From positions 1 to 51,450 of the forward strand of contig JAFMCA010000016.1 in NCBI GenBank assembly GCA_017858055.1: 51,450 bases of DNA. The letters are read 5' to 3'. Position numbers and translations under genes: made by a program. Numbering within the stretch: position 1 is the stretch's first letter; every line of letters begins with the position of its first letter. Below, in pieces: positions 1 to 8,161 of the stretch. The DNA is from Flavobacteriaceae bacterium. GTDB lineage: Bacteria; Bacteroidota; Bacteroidia; Flavobacteriales; Flavobacteriaceae. A model generated the notes under the pieces. The model ran no database searches. It had not been told where the DNA came from and saw only the letters and a program-made list of their open reading frames with translations.

Positions 1-80
1 GACCAAAATTAATGATAATTTTAAGGATGCATCAAGAATTTTTACCTATTTATCCGAATGTGAAGACGAGTCAAAGGCAT

Positions 81-1178
81 ATGTTTCTGATTTCATTGGT
101 AGGGGGGATTCTTCTATTTCTTTTTCCCTTTAGTTTTCATAGTTTATCTGCACAGAATAAACCCTTTGTGGTGGTTCTCGATGCCGGTCATGGAGGCCAT
201 GATTCGGGAAACCGAGGGAACGGGTATTCAGAGAAAAATATTGCACTGAATATCGTTTTGAAAATTGGAGCCCAGCTGGAGAAAATCCCTGATGTAAAAG
301 TTATTTACACTCGAAAAAAAGATGTTTTTGTTGAATTAATTCAGCGTGCTAACATTGCAAATCAAGCAGATGCAGATCTTTTTGTTTCCATTCATTGCGA
401 TGCGTTTACATCTTCTAAAGCTTTTGGAGCAGGCACTTTTGTGCTGGGGCTTCATGCCAATGAGCGTAATTTTCAAATTGCTCAAAAAGAAAACTCGGTA
501 ATCTTTTTGGAAGAAAATTACGAACAAAATTACGAGGGTTTTGATCCTAACGATCCAGAGTCCGTGATCAGTTTAATTTTAATGCAAGAAACCTACTTGG
601 ATCAGAGTATTGTAGCTGCCAATACCATTCAAAATAGTTTTGTAAACAATTTAAATCGCAAAGACAGAACCGTAAAACAAGCAGGATTTGTCGTTTTGAA
701 ATATACCTACATGCCCAGTGTACTTGTCGAAACCGGTTTTTTAACCAACAGTTCGGAAGGAGCATTTTTAAATTCAACTAAAGGACAAAATCAAATGGCA
801 GAAGCCATTTCTAAAGCAATTCTTAATTATAAGAAGGAACTTGCCGCCAGTGTTCAAAAGGTTCAAATCCTTCCTCAAGATCAACAACCGGTCAGTCAAT
901 CAACTCAAGCAAGTTCTGAACTCATTTTTAAAGTTCAAATTGCAGCCAGTAAAAATGAAATTGAAACTAAACCCTACAATTTTAAGGGGTTATCTCCAAT
1001 AACTCGTGAAAAAAGTGGCTCCCTTTATCGTTATTATTTCAATCAGTCTTCCAGTTATGAGGAATCCAAAGCGCATTTAGATAAAGCAAAATCAAAAGGG
1101 TATTCCAACGCCTTTATTGTAGCCTATATTGGGGATAAAAAAATAACAATTAGCGAGGCACTACGTCTCCTAAAATGA
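81..1178 (+). CDS. N-acetylmuramoyl-L-alanine amidase with C-terminal SPOR-like domain
   Basis: This is a zinc-dependent amidase (Amidase_3/AmiC family) that cleaves the lactyl-amide bond between MurNAc and the stem peptide, probably in the periplasm during cell separation. The family's first zinc motif appears as LDAGHGGHDSG, followed by SEKNIAL (Glu ligand), VSIHCDA (His ligand) and LVETGFL (catalytic Glu). The last ~85 residues, from FKVQIAAS onward, look like a SPOR domain that binds denuded glycan. I chose ATG 81 because it begins a clean signal peptide (MFLISLVGG...HSLSAQ). The frame is open back to ATG 12, which would add 23 polar residues. The mlaD-like gene follows 53 nt later. Confidence 0.93.
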   Translation: MFLISLVGGILLFLFPFSFHSLSAQNKPFVVVLDAGHGGHDSGNRGNGYSEKNIALNIVLKIGAQLEKIPDVKVIYTRKKDVFVELIQRANIANQADADLFVSIHCDAFTSSKAFGAGTFVLGLHANERNFQIAQKENSVIFLEENYEQNYEGFDPNDPESVISLILMQETYLDQSIVAANTIQNSFVNNLNRKDRTVKQAGFVVLKYTYMPSVLVETGFLTNSSEGAFLNSTKGQNQMAEAISKAILNYKKELAASVQKVQILPQDQQPVSQSTQASSELIFKVQIAASKNEIETKPYNFKGLSPITREKSGSLYRYYFNQSSSYEESKAHLDKAKSKGYSNAFIVAYIGDKKITISEALRLLK

Positions 1179-1199
1179 TGCTCTTCTGAAAATAATTCC

Positions 1200-1207
1200 T
1201 AAATTTG
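1200..1207 (+). promoter_or_regulatory. Bacteroidota -7 element for the mlaD-like gene
   Basis: TAAATTTG matches the TAnnTTTG consensus and lies 24 nt before the TTG start at 1232. No TTG -33 element is visible at the usual distance. It suggests the MCE gene has its own promoter besides read-through from the amidase gene. Confidence 0.5.
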
Positions 1208-1231
1208 TGATGCATCATAAAACACACAATT

Positions 1232-2170
1232 TTGATACTATCTCGTGAAGTAAAAACAGCCATTTTCATTCTAGGTTGTGTTGCAATTTTCATCTTTGGA
1301 TACGGTTTTCTTAAAGGAACCTCGCTACTGGATAATAGCACCCAGGCTTATGCCTTGTACGAAGACGTTGAAGGTCTGGTCTTGGGAGCAAATGTAACCA
1401 TCAATGGAATGAAAGTGGGAAAAATAAATTCGATTGATTTTGATGAGAATTATGACAAAATTAAAGTCGGATTTACCCTGAGAAACGACCTCTCTTTTTC
1501 AAAGAATAGTACTGCAGAACTCTATGAAGCAGGACTTATTGGAGGAAAAGCAATTGCGATTATAACTGTATATGACGATTCCAATCAAGTCCAGGACGGC
1601 GATATTTTACCCTCACAAATCAAACCCGGTCTTACCGAATTGGTGAACAGACAAATTGCCCCTTTACAAAGTAAAATTGAAGGACTGTTGACCTCTGCCG
1701 ATTCTCTATTTGCAGGAGTGTCCAATGTGCTTAATTACGAAACTCAAAACAACCTAAAAATTACCCTTGAGAACTTGACTAAAAGCATTCAAAACGTCTC
1801 TGAATTGACAAACAGCATGAATCGCATTGTGGATAGAAATGAAAAAAATTTCAACGGAACTATGAATTATCTGCAAGCCACCACAAAAAATTTAAGTCAA
1901 TTGACCGATTCTTTAAATCAAATGCCTTTAAATGCGACCATAAATAGCCTGGCTGAAACAGCAGAGGACTTCAGCTTATTAATCTCAAGGCTTGAATCTG
2001 GAGAAGGTACAGCTGGAAAATTGTTAAATGACGATCAGTTGTACACGAAACTTTTGGGTTCTTCAGAAGCTCTAGAGGCCCTGCTGAATGATTTGAAAGC
2101 AAATCCCAAAAAATACGTTCACTTTTCAATTTTCGGAAGAAAAGAAACGGTTGCTCCTGAGAAAAATTAA
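1232..2170 (+). CDS. MlaD/MCE family protein
   Basis: This is a substrate-binding subunit of an MCE-type phospholipid transport system, anchored in the inner membrane and projecting into the periplasm. One N-terminal membrane segment (about residues 8-28) follows the family-typical SREVKTAI start. The MCE domain (about residues 37-115) includes VEGLVLGANVTINGMKVG and the AELYEAGLIGGKAI block. A long helical tail rich in Asn, Leu and Thr follows, as in other MlaD-like proteins. The start is TTG because the only nearby ATG, at 1210, runs into a stop. No MlaE or MlaF gene is adjacent, so the permease and ATPase must lie elsewhere. Confidence 0.9.
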   Translation: MILSREVKTAIFILGCVAIFIFGYGFLKGTSLLDNSTQAYALYEDVEGLVLGANVTINGMKVGKINSIDFDENYDKIKVGFTLRNDLSFSKNSTAELYEAGLIGGKAIAIITVYDDSNQVQDGDILPSQIKPGLTELVNRQIAPLQSKIEGLLTSADSLFAGVSNVLNYETQNNLKITLENLTKSIQNVSELTNSMNRIVDRNEKNFNGTMNYLQATTKNLSQLTDSLNQMPLNATINSLAETAEDFSLLISRLESGEGTAGKLLNDDQLYTKLLGSSEALEALLNDLKANPKKYVHFSIFGRKETVAPEKN

Positions 2171-2175
2171 ACCTG

Positions 2176-3498
2176 ATGAGCTATTTACCAAATTTTATTT
2201 TTCTGATTTTAATAATCGTAGGAGGAGGGATTTTTCTTCGTAACATACTGCGAATAAAGCGAAATATAAATTTAGGAAAAGCTGTAGATCGTTCTGATAA
2301 AACCGCCCTAAGGTGGAAACAAATGTTACGAATCGCATTGGGTCAATCCAAGATGGGTTCAAAACCTATTGCAGCTATACTTCACCTTATTGTGTATGTG
2401 GGCTTTATCATTATCAATATTGAACTGCTTGAAATTATACTCGACGGACTTTTGGGAACCCATCGCTTATTTGCACCGTATTTAGGGAATCTATATCATA
2501 TTCTTATTGGGACTTTTGAAATTCTTGCCCTTTTGGTTATTGTCGCTGTGGTTGTTTTTTGGATCCGAAGAAATGGTATCCGAATCAAGCGCTTTTGGAA
2601 AGCGGAAATGAAAGGCTGGCCCAAACTAGATGCAGACCTTATTTTGTATTTCGAAGTGGTTCTGATGATGTTATTTTTATCGATGAATGCTACAGATTAT
2701 TTGTTACAGCAACAAGAATCACATTATATCCAAGCAGGTAGTTTTCCAGTCTCTAAGTTTCTACGTCCTTTATTTGAAGGATTCTCTTTTAACAGTTTAC
2801 TGCTCCTAGAACGTAGTTTTTGGTGGGCTCATATCACTGGAATTTTAGTTTTTTTAAACTATTTGTATTATTCTAAACACCTACACATCCTCTTAGCTTT
2901 TCCCAATACTTTTTTTGCAAAATTGGTTCCTAATGGGAAATTTGAAGTTGATGAACACATCAAAAAAGAGGTATTAATGATGCTGTATCCTGATCGAGTG
3001 GTCTCTGAGACTTCTTCAGCCGTACCCTCCAAGTTTGGAGCAAGTGATGTTTTTGATTTGAATTGGACACAATTGATGAATGCCTACAGTTGTACCGAAT
3101 GCGGAAGGTGTACCGAGGCATGTCCAGCCAATAGAACAGGAAAAAAGCTGTCCCCAAGGAAAATCATGATGGATACTCGAGATCGTTTGACAGAAGTGGG
3201 GGAGAATTTGAATAAAAACAAAGGGGTCTTTCAAAACGACGAAAAACAATTATTACATGACTATATTAGCGCCGAAGAACTATGGGCCTGTACCTCTTGT
3301 AATGCTTGTGTTGAAGTTTGTCCAATAGCGATTGATCCGTTGTCAATCATCATGGATATGCGTCAATATCTTGTTATGGAACAATCGGCAGCACCCCAGT
3401 TACTCAACTCGATGATGAGCAATATAGAAAACAATGGTGCCCCATGGCCTTTTAGTAATCAAGATCGTTTGCAATGGGCAAACGAGCAATTAAATTAA
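2176..3498 (+). CDS. Membrane-bound (Fe-S)-binding protein, HdrC/NarI-like fusion
   Basis: This electron-transfer protein joins a membrane region of about five helices (residues 1-265) to a cytoplasmic ferredoxin-like domain. Two 4Fe-4S motifs are intact: CTECGRCTEACP starting at residue 306 and CTSCNACVEVCP starting at residue 372. Histidines inside the membrane segments (AILHLIVYVGF, LYHILIG, WWAHITG, SKHLHILLAF) resemble the heme b ligands of NarI/HdrE-type subunits. The gene for its likely partner, the CCG-domain protein at 3960, lies one gene downstream. The natural electron donor and acceptor cannot be told from sequence. A quinone-linked disulfide or lactate/glycerol-phosphate-type oxidoreductase are the obvious models. 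Confidence 0.88.
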   Translation: MSYLPNFIFLILIIVGGGIFLRNILRIKRNINLGKAVDRSDKTALRWKQMLRIALGQSKMGSKPIAAILHLIVYVGFIIINIELLEIILDGLLGTHRLFAPYLGNLYHILIGTFEILALLVIVAVVVFWIRRNGIRIKRFWKAEMKGWPKLDADLILYFEVVLMMLFLSMNATDYLLQQQESHYIQAGSFPVSKFLRPLFEGFSFNSLLLLERSFWWAHITGILVFLNYLYYSKHLHILLAFPNTFFAKLVPNGKFEVDEHIKKEVLMMLYPDRVVSETSSAVPSKFGASDVFDLNWTQLMNAYSCTECGRCTEACPANRTGKKLSPRKIMMDTRDRLTEVGENLNKNKGVFQNDEKQLLHDYISAEELWACTSCNACVEVCPIAIDPLSIIMDMRQYLVMEQSAAPQLLNSMMSNIENNGAPWPFSNQDRLQWANEQLN

Positions 3499-3506
3499 TA
3501 TAAATT

Positions 3507-3956
3507 ATGCAACGAGACGAAGCAGAAAGTTATCTACACAGAAAAGTTGAATCAGGAGAATTGGTTAGCCCAGTGCTTCCCGAAGGAATTAAAAATTACC
3601 TCATCGATATTGATGGAACGATCTGCGATGACATTCCCAACGAAGAACCAGAACGAATGGCTACCGCCAAATTATATCCTGATGCTTTGGAGACCCTAAA
3701 CAAGTGGTATGATGAAGGACATTTGATATGCTTCTTTACTTCCCGTTTAGAATCACATCGTAAAGTAACCGAAACCTGGTTGAAAGATAATGGGTTTAAA
3801 TACCACAGTTTACTTATGGGAAAACCTCGAGGAGGGAATTATCATTGGATAGACAATCATTTGGTGAAAGCAACTCGATACAATGGTAAATTCACTGACT
3901 TGATTGAAAAAGAAATTACCATCGAAGTCTTTGATGATGGGAAATCACAATCCTAA
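3507..3956 (+). CDS. Small HAD-superfamily phosphatase-like protein
   Basis: This is a 149-residue protein with HAD motifs: DIDGT at residues 34-38 (nucleophile Asp34, acid/base Asp36), FFTSR ending at residue 80 (motif II Thr78) and Lys106 as a possible motif III. The acidic motif IV is only weakly recognisable around WIDNH (114-118). Close relatives in Flavobacteriia often carry the name phosphoheptose isomerase, which the HAD motifs do not support. It sits between the two Fe-S subunit genes, 8 nt after the first and 3 nt before the second, so co-expression is nearly certain. Its substrate is unknown. Confidence 0.82.
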   Translation: MQRDEAESYLHRKVESGELVSPVLPEGIKNYLIDIDGTICDDIPNEEPERMATAKLYPDALETLNKWYDEGHLICFFTSRLESHRKVTETWLKDNGFKYHSLLMGKPRGGNYHWIDNHLVKATRYNGKFTDLIEKEITIEVFDDGKSQS

Positions 3957-3959
3957 ACA

Positions 3960-4745
3960 ATGAAATTAAACGTCCCTACTTTAGCCTCTCTTAAAGAACA
4001 AGGTCAAAAACCCGATGTGGTTTTTTGGGTGGGTTGTGCTGGGAGTTTTGATGACCGTGCTAAAAAGATTACAAAAGCGTTTGTAAAAATTTTAAATCAC
4101 ACCAATACCTCTTTTGCTGTTTTAGGGACAGAGGAAAGTTGTACTGGAGATCCTGCTAAAAGAGCTGGGAATGAGTTTTTATTTCAAATGCAAGCACTTC
4201 AAAATATCGAGACCTTGAATCGATATGACGTTACTAAAATTGTGACTACATGTCCACATTGTTTTAACACGCTCAAGAATGAATACCCTGAATTGGGAGG
4301 GAAGTATGAAGTCTTGCATCATACCCAGTTTTTGAAAACACTCATAAAAGAAGGAAAACTAAAAGTAGAGGGCGGAACCTATAAAGGAAAGCGAATAACT
4401 TTTCACGATCCTTGTTATTTGGGAAGAGCAAATTCAGTTTTTGAAGCACCTAGAGACTTAATTCAAAAGCTTGATGCAGAACTTGTTGAAATGAAATCAT
4501 GTAGAGCAAAAGGACTTTGTTGTGGTGCAGGTGGAGCTCAAATGTTTAAAGATGCAGAAACTGGTGAAAAAGAAATTAATGTTGAAAGAACTGCAGAGGC
4601 TATAGAAACAAAGGCTGAAATTATAGCAGCAGCGTGTCCCTTTTGCACTACCATGATGACAGATGGGATTAAACATCACAAGCAAGAAGAGCGAGTAAAA
4701 GTGATGGATGTAGCCGAATTAATTGCAAATGCCAAGGATTTATGA
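3960..4745 (+). CDS. CCG-domain (Fe-S)-binding protein, HdrB/GlpC-C-terminal-like
   Basis: This soluble subunit has two cysteine-rich CCG domains. The N-terminal repeat shows WVGCAGSFDDR, ESCTGDPAKR and TTCPHCFNTL. The C-terminal one shows DPCYLGR, GLCCGAGGAQMFKD and AACPFCTTMM. In heterodisulfide reductases and related enzymes this domain holds a noncubane 4Fe-4S centre that reduces a disulfide or passes electrons to a partner. It probably forms a complex with the membrane Fe-S protein at 2176. Its stop overlaps the next start as ATGA. With bshA in the same neighbourhood a link to thiol redox is conceivable, but that is inference only. Confidence 0.9.
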   Translation: MKLNVPTLASLKEQGQKPDVVFWVGCAGSFDDRAKKITKAFVKILNHTNTSFAVLGTEESCTGDPAKRAGNEFLFQMQALQNIETLNRYDVTKIVTTCPHCFNTLKNEYPELGGKYEVLHHTQFLKTLIKEGKLKVEGGTYKGKRITFHDPCYLGRANSVFEAPRDLIQKLDAELVEMKSCRAKGLCCGAGGAQMFKDAETGEKEINVERTAEAIETKAEIIAAACPFCTTMMTDGIKHHKQEERVKVMDVAELIANAKDL

Positions 4746-5227
4746 TCGTTCCTTTTGAAACTTTACCTCCAGAATCTAGAATTTGGGTTTACCAATCCAA
4801 CCGTTCCTTCAGAGAGGAAGAACTTCTCCTGATTCAAGAAGGGTTAACTCAATTCCTCAACCAATGGACAGCTCATAATCAAGCTTTAGAAGCGGCTTTC
4901 GATCTGCCCTATAATCGTTTTATTATCTTAGGCTTGAATCAAGAAAAAACCCATGCTAGCGGTTGTTCCATTGATGCATCGGTTCGATTTATTCAGCAGT
5001 TGGAAACTCAATTTGGCATCCTTCTTTTGGATAAAATGAATGTCACTTTTAAACAAGGTGATTTTTTTGCCTATAAGAGTCTTGAGGAATTTAAAAAAAT
5101 GGCCAAGGAAAAAGCGATAACAAAATCAACGGTAGTTTTTAATAATCTAGTAGATACCGTAGAAGCCTACCAAAATTTTTGGGAAGTTCCCGCTGAAGAA
5201 AGCTGGCATAATCGATTTTTTAAATAA
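4742..5227 (+). CDS. Conserved Bacteroidota protein of unknown function
   Basis: This soluble protein of 161 residues has no signal peptide or membrane segment. The SRIWVYQSNR start and the GCSIDASVRFIQQLE segment look like family signatures. Orthologues in Flavobacteriia are often labelled ABC transporter ATPase, but there is no Walker A, Walker B or LSGGQ signature here, so I do not accept that name. It is translationally coupled to the CCG protein by a 4-nt overlap. That places it in the Fe-S operon and suggests a role in assembling or using that complex. Confidence 0.8.
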   Translation: MIVPFETLPPESRIWVYQSNRSFREEELLLIQEGLTQFLNQWTAHNQALEAAFDLPYNRFIILGLNQEKTHASGCSIDASVRFIQQLETQFGILLLDKMNVTFKQGDFFAYKSLEEFKKMAKEKAITKSTVVFNNLVDTVEAYQNFWEVPAEESWHNRFFK

Positions 5228-5247
5228 TTCAATTTAACCCCAAAACA

Positions 5248-8151
5248 ATGAAATTTATTCAAGCATTACTGGTCTTTTGTTGCTTTTTGACTTTCGGTCA
5301 AACACCCGATCCACTTTTAGTTCCTCCATCAGAACAAGCGGCTCAAATGAAATGGGTTGATAGTGTATATGCTTCTTTGGATCTAAAAGAAAAGGTAGCG
5401 CAGTTGTTTATGCCCATGGTATTTACCGAAAGGGACAGTGCCCATTTCTATCAATCCTTAGATCTAATAACAAAACATAAAATTGGAGGAATTGTTTTTT
5501 CACTTGGTGGTCCTGTAGGAGAAAGCCATTGGTTGAATCGATTTCAAGCAGCCTCAAAAACTCCATTACTTGTAGCGATGGATGCAGAATGGGGAGTTGC
5601 CATGCGTTTAGATTCTGTACAAGCTTTTCCATGGCCCATGACATTAGGAGCGGTGAAGGATACTGTGCTGTTGCGTAAAATTGGAAAACGCATGGGGGAA
5701 CAGGAAAAGCGCTTAGGAATTCACTACAGCTTTAGTCCGGTATTGGACATTAATACCAATCCAAAAAATCCGATTATCGGAAATCGCTCTTACGGGGCTT
5801 CAAAAAACCGTGTTATCCGTCAAGCTATGGCGATGATGAAAGGGCATCACGACAGTGGTATACTTACCTCGGGGAAACATTTTCCAGGACACGGGGATAC
5901 CGCACAAGATTCTCATAAGACGCTTCCAACGGTTTCCTTTGCAACAGAACGTATCGATACCGTGGAATTAGCACCTTATCGAGAATTGATTAAACATGGT
6001 TTATCCTCGGTAATGGTGGCACATTTGAACGTACCAGCCCTTACCCAAGAAGGTTTGCCCACTTCACTTTCCAAAGAAGTGATCCAAGGAATTTTAAAAA
6101 AAGAACTCCAATTTCAAGGATTGATAGCGACAGATGCTTTGAATATGAAAGGGGTTTCGGAGTATTCCAAAGTAAAAAACATTGATTTATCTGCCTTTCT
6201 AGCTGGAAATGATTTATTGTTGATTTCAAACGATATCCCAGGGGGTATTGACGCCATAGCAGCAGCCTATGTCAAGGGAGATGTAAGTGAGGAACGACTG
6301 TCGCATTCTGTTAAAAAAGTTCTCAAAGCAAAGTACAAAGTGGGTTTAGCAGCCTACCGACCCGTAGATACCGCTCATCTTATTGAAGACCTCAATACTC
6401 CACAGGATACGGCTCTTTATACGGAGGCTATGGGAAAAGCCCTTACTTTACTTAAAAACGAGAACGGTTTGCTCCCTATTAAAGGAACAGGAAAAATTGG
6501 TCATATTGCTTTGGGGGATGCTCCAAGCAGTCCATTCGAAGACCAGCTAAAACATTACCAAAAACTGAGAACGTTCACCCAAATCAATGCAAAGAATGTC
6601 ATTGAAAAGACTGCAGGTATTGATACGCTGATTGTAAGTTTTCATCGGTCGAACGACAATCCCTGGAAAGCAGCTGATTTTAGTAATGAGGAAATACAAA
6701 TCATCCGCAAGCTCGCACAAACCAAAACTATTCTTCTGGATGTTTTTGTCAAACCCTATGCCTTGAAGGCTTTAGAGGGAATCGAAGGGATCGATGCCGT
6801 ATTATTAAGTTATCAGAATAGCGAAAGTGCACAACAACTAAGTGCAGATGCCTTATTTGGAGCACAAGACCTTAGCGGAAGACTGCCTGTCAATGTTTCT
6901 GAAAGCATACAGGAAGGGGCAGGGATGGATCTTTTGGGCAACTTTCGTCTTGGATTTTCAGCCCCAGCAGGAGTAGGGATTAATAGTGTAAAACTAAATG
7001 AAATCGATAAGCTTGCAGTTCAAGCTATAGATTCAATGATGACCCCAGGGATGCAAATCGTTGGGGTAAGGAAAGGAAAAATATTTTACCAAAAGAATTT
7101 TGGATTTCATACCTACGACAAACAACAGCCAGTGAAATCAAGCGATTTGTATGATTTGGCTTCCCTAACCAAAATATTAGCCACCTTACCTTTGGTGATG
7201 CAGGCCGTGGAGGAAGGTTCATTGACACTAGAAACTACTGTAGCGGAACTCTTACCGGAATGGAAAGATTCAAATAAAGCAGATCTTACCTTAAGAGCCA
7301 TGATGTCTCATTTTTCTAGATTGTGGCCATGGATTCCTTTTTACAAAGAAACCTTAAATAGTAAGGGATATCCAAAAAATGGGATGTATCAAAACACTCC
7401 CTCTTCAAAATATAATTTGGTTGTGGCAAAAGACTTGTATTTAAAATCAGATTTTGAAAAAGAGATGTACGCTCAGATTAAAGAAAGTGAATTGATTGAC
7501 ACCCTACAATATGCTTATTCCGATTTACCTTATTACATTTTAAAAAAGTATTTTGAAAGAACTTCTGCCAAAAAATTCGATGCTTTGGTTCAGGAAAAGG
7601 TTTTGGATCCTCTGGGTCTTCAAAGAATAGGATATAAACCACTTCAAAGCTTTAGTGCGGAAGAAATTGTACCCTCGGAAGTAGACACCTATTTTCGTCA
7701 TCAAGAATTGGACGGTTACGTGCACGATATGGGTGCTGCCATGCAAGATGGAGTTGGGGGACATGCGGGTTTGTTTGGTAATGCGGAGGCCGTTGCTGCG
7801 ATAATGCAACTGTATTTAAACAATGGGAAGTATCATGGAAAACAACTCCTAGACCCTGAGGTGATTCAGAGGTTTAATGTTTGCACGTATTGTGAACAAG
7901 GCAACCGAAGAGGAATAGGATTTGACAAACCCCAAATTGAAGGCCATCATCAATCCACTTGCGGGTGTGTTTCCATGAAAAGTTTTGGTCATTCAGGCTA
8001 TACAGGAACCTATGCTTGGGCAGATCCTGAGGAAGAAATGATAATTGTTATCTTAGCCAACAGAACCTATCCTAACGATGACTTTACATACAGTAGAAGT
8101 AATATAAGAACACGTCTCCAAGAGCTTTTTTATAAAGCCATCATTAATTAA
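5248..8151 (+). CDS. NagZ-like GH3 glycosidase fused to a serine beta-lactamase-family domain
   Basis: This exported 967-residue protein has two enzyme modules. After a short signal peptide (MKFIQALLVFCCFLTFGQ) the GH3 domain (about 35-380) carries the NagZ-type motif KHFPGHGDTAQDSH (from K210) and the nucleophile Asp296 in ATDALNMKG. A GH3 C-terminal-like sandwich (about 390-570) follows. The C-terminal ~370 residues form a class C beta-lactamase/transpeptidase-like module with SLTK (S639, K642), YSD (Y757-D759) and GHSGYTG near the end. GH3 NagZ enzymes release GlcNAc from muropeptides, and the second module may act on D-Ala peptides or esters. The Asp in YSD replaces the more usual Asn. 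Confidence 0.92.
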   Translation: MKFIQALLVFCCFLTFGQTPDPLLVPPSEQAAQMKWVDSVYASLDLKEKVAQLFMPMVFTERDSAHFYQSLDLITKHKIGGIVFSLGGPVGESHWLNRFQAASKTPLLVAMDAEWGVAMRLDSVQAFPWPMTLGAVKDTVLLRKIGKRMGEQEKRLGIHYSFSPVLDINTNPKNPIIGNRSYGASKNRVIRQAMAMMKGHHDSGILTSGKHFPGHGDTAQDSHKTLPTVSFATERIDTVELAPYRELIKHGLSSVMVAHLNVPALTQEGLPTSLSKEVIQGILKKELQFQGLIATDALNMKGVSEYSKVKNIDLSAFLAGNDLLLISNDIPGGIDAIAAAYVKGDVSEERLSHSVKKVLKAKYKVGLAAYRPVDTAHLIEDLNTPQDTALYTEAMGKALTLLKNENGLLPIKGTGKIGHIALGDAPSSPFEDQLKHYQKLRTFTQINAKNVIEKTAGIDTLIVSFHRSNDNPWKAADFSNEEIQIIRKLAQTKTILLDVFVKPYALKALEGIEGIDAVLLSYQNSESAQQLSADALFGAQDLSGRLPVNVSESIQEGAGMDLLGNFRLGFSAPAGVGINSVKLNEIDKLAVQAIDSMMTPGMQIVGVRKGKIFYQKNFGFHTYDKQQPVKSSDLYDLASLTKILATLPLVMQAVEEGSLTLETTVAELLPEWKDSNKADLTLRAMMSHFSRLWPWIPFYKETLNSKGYPKNGMYQNTPSSKYNLVVAKDLYLKSDFEKEMYAQIKESELIDTLQYAYSDLPYYILKKYFERTSAKKFDALVQEKVLDPLGLQRIGYKPLQSFSAEEIVPSEVDTYFRHQELDGYVHDMGAAMQDGVGGHAGLFGNAEAVAAIMQLYLNNGKYHGKQLLDPEVIQRFNVCTYCEQGNRRGIGFDKPQIEGHHQSTCGCVSMKSFGHSGYTGTYAWADPEEEMIIVILANRTYPNDDFTYSRSNIRTRLQELFYKAIIN

Positions 8152-8161
8152 AAAGAAGAAT

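Noticed and set aside
860-872. GGTTCAAATCC resembling a tRNA T-loop
   Set aside because: It lies inside the amidase coding region with no acceptor or anticodon arms around it.
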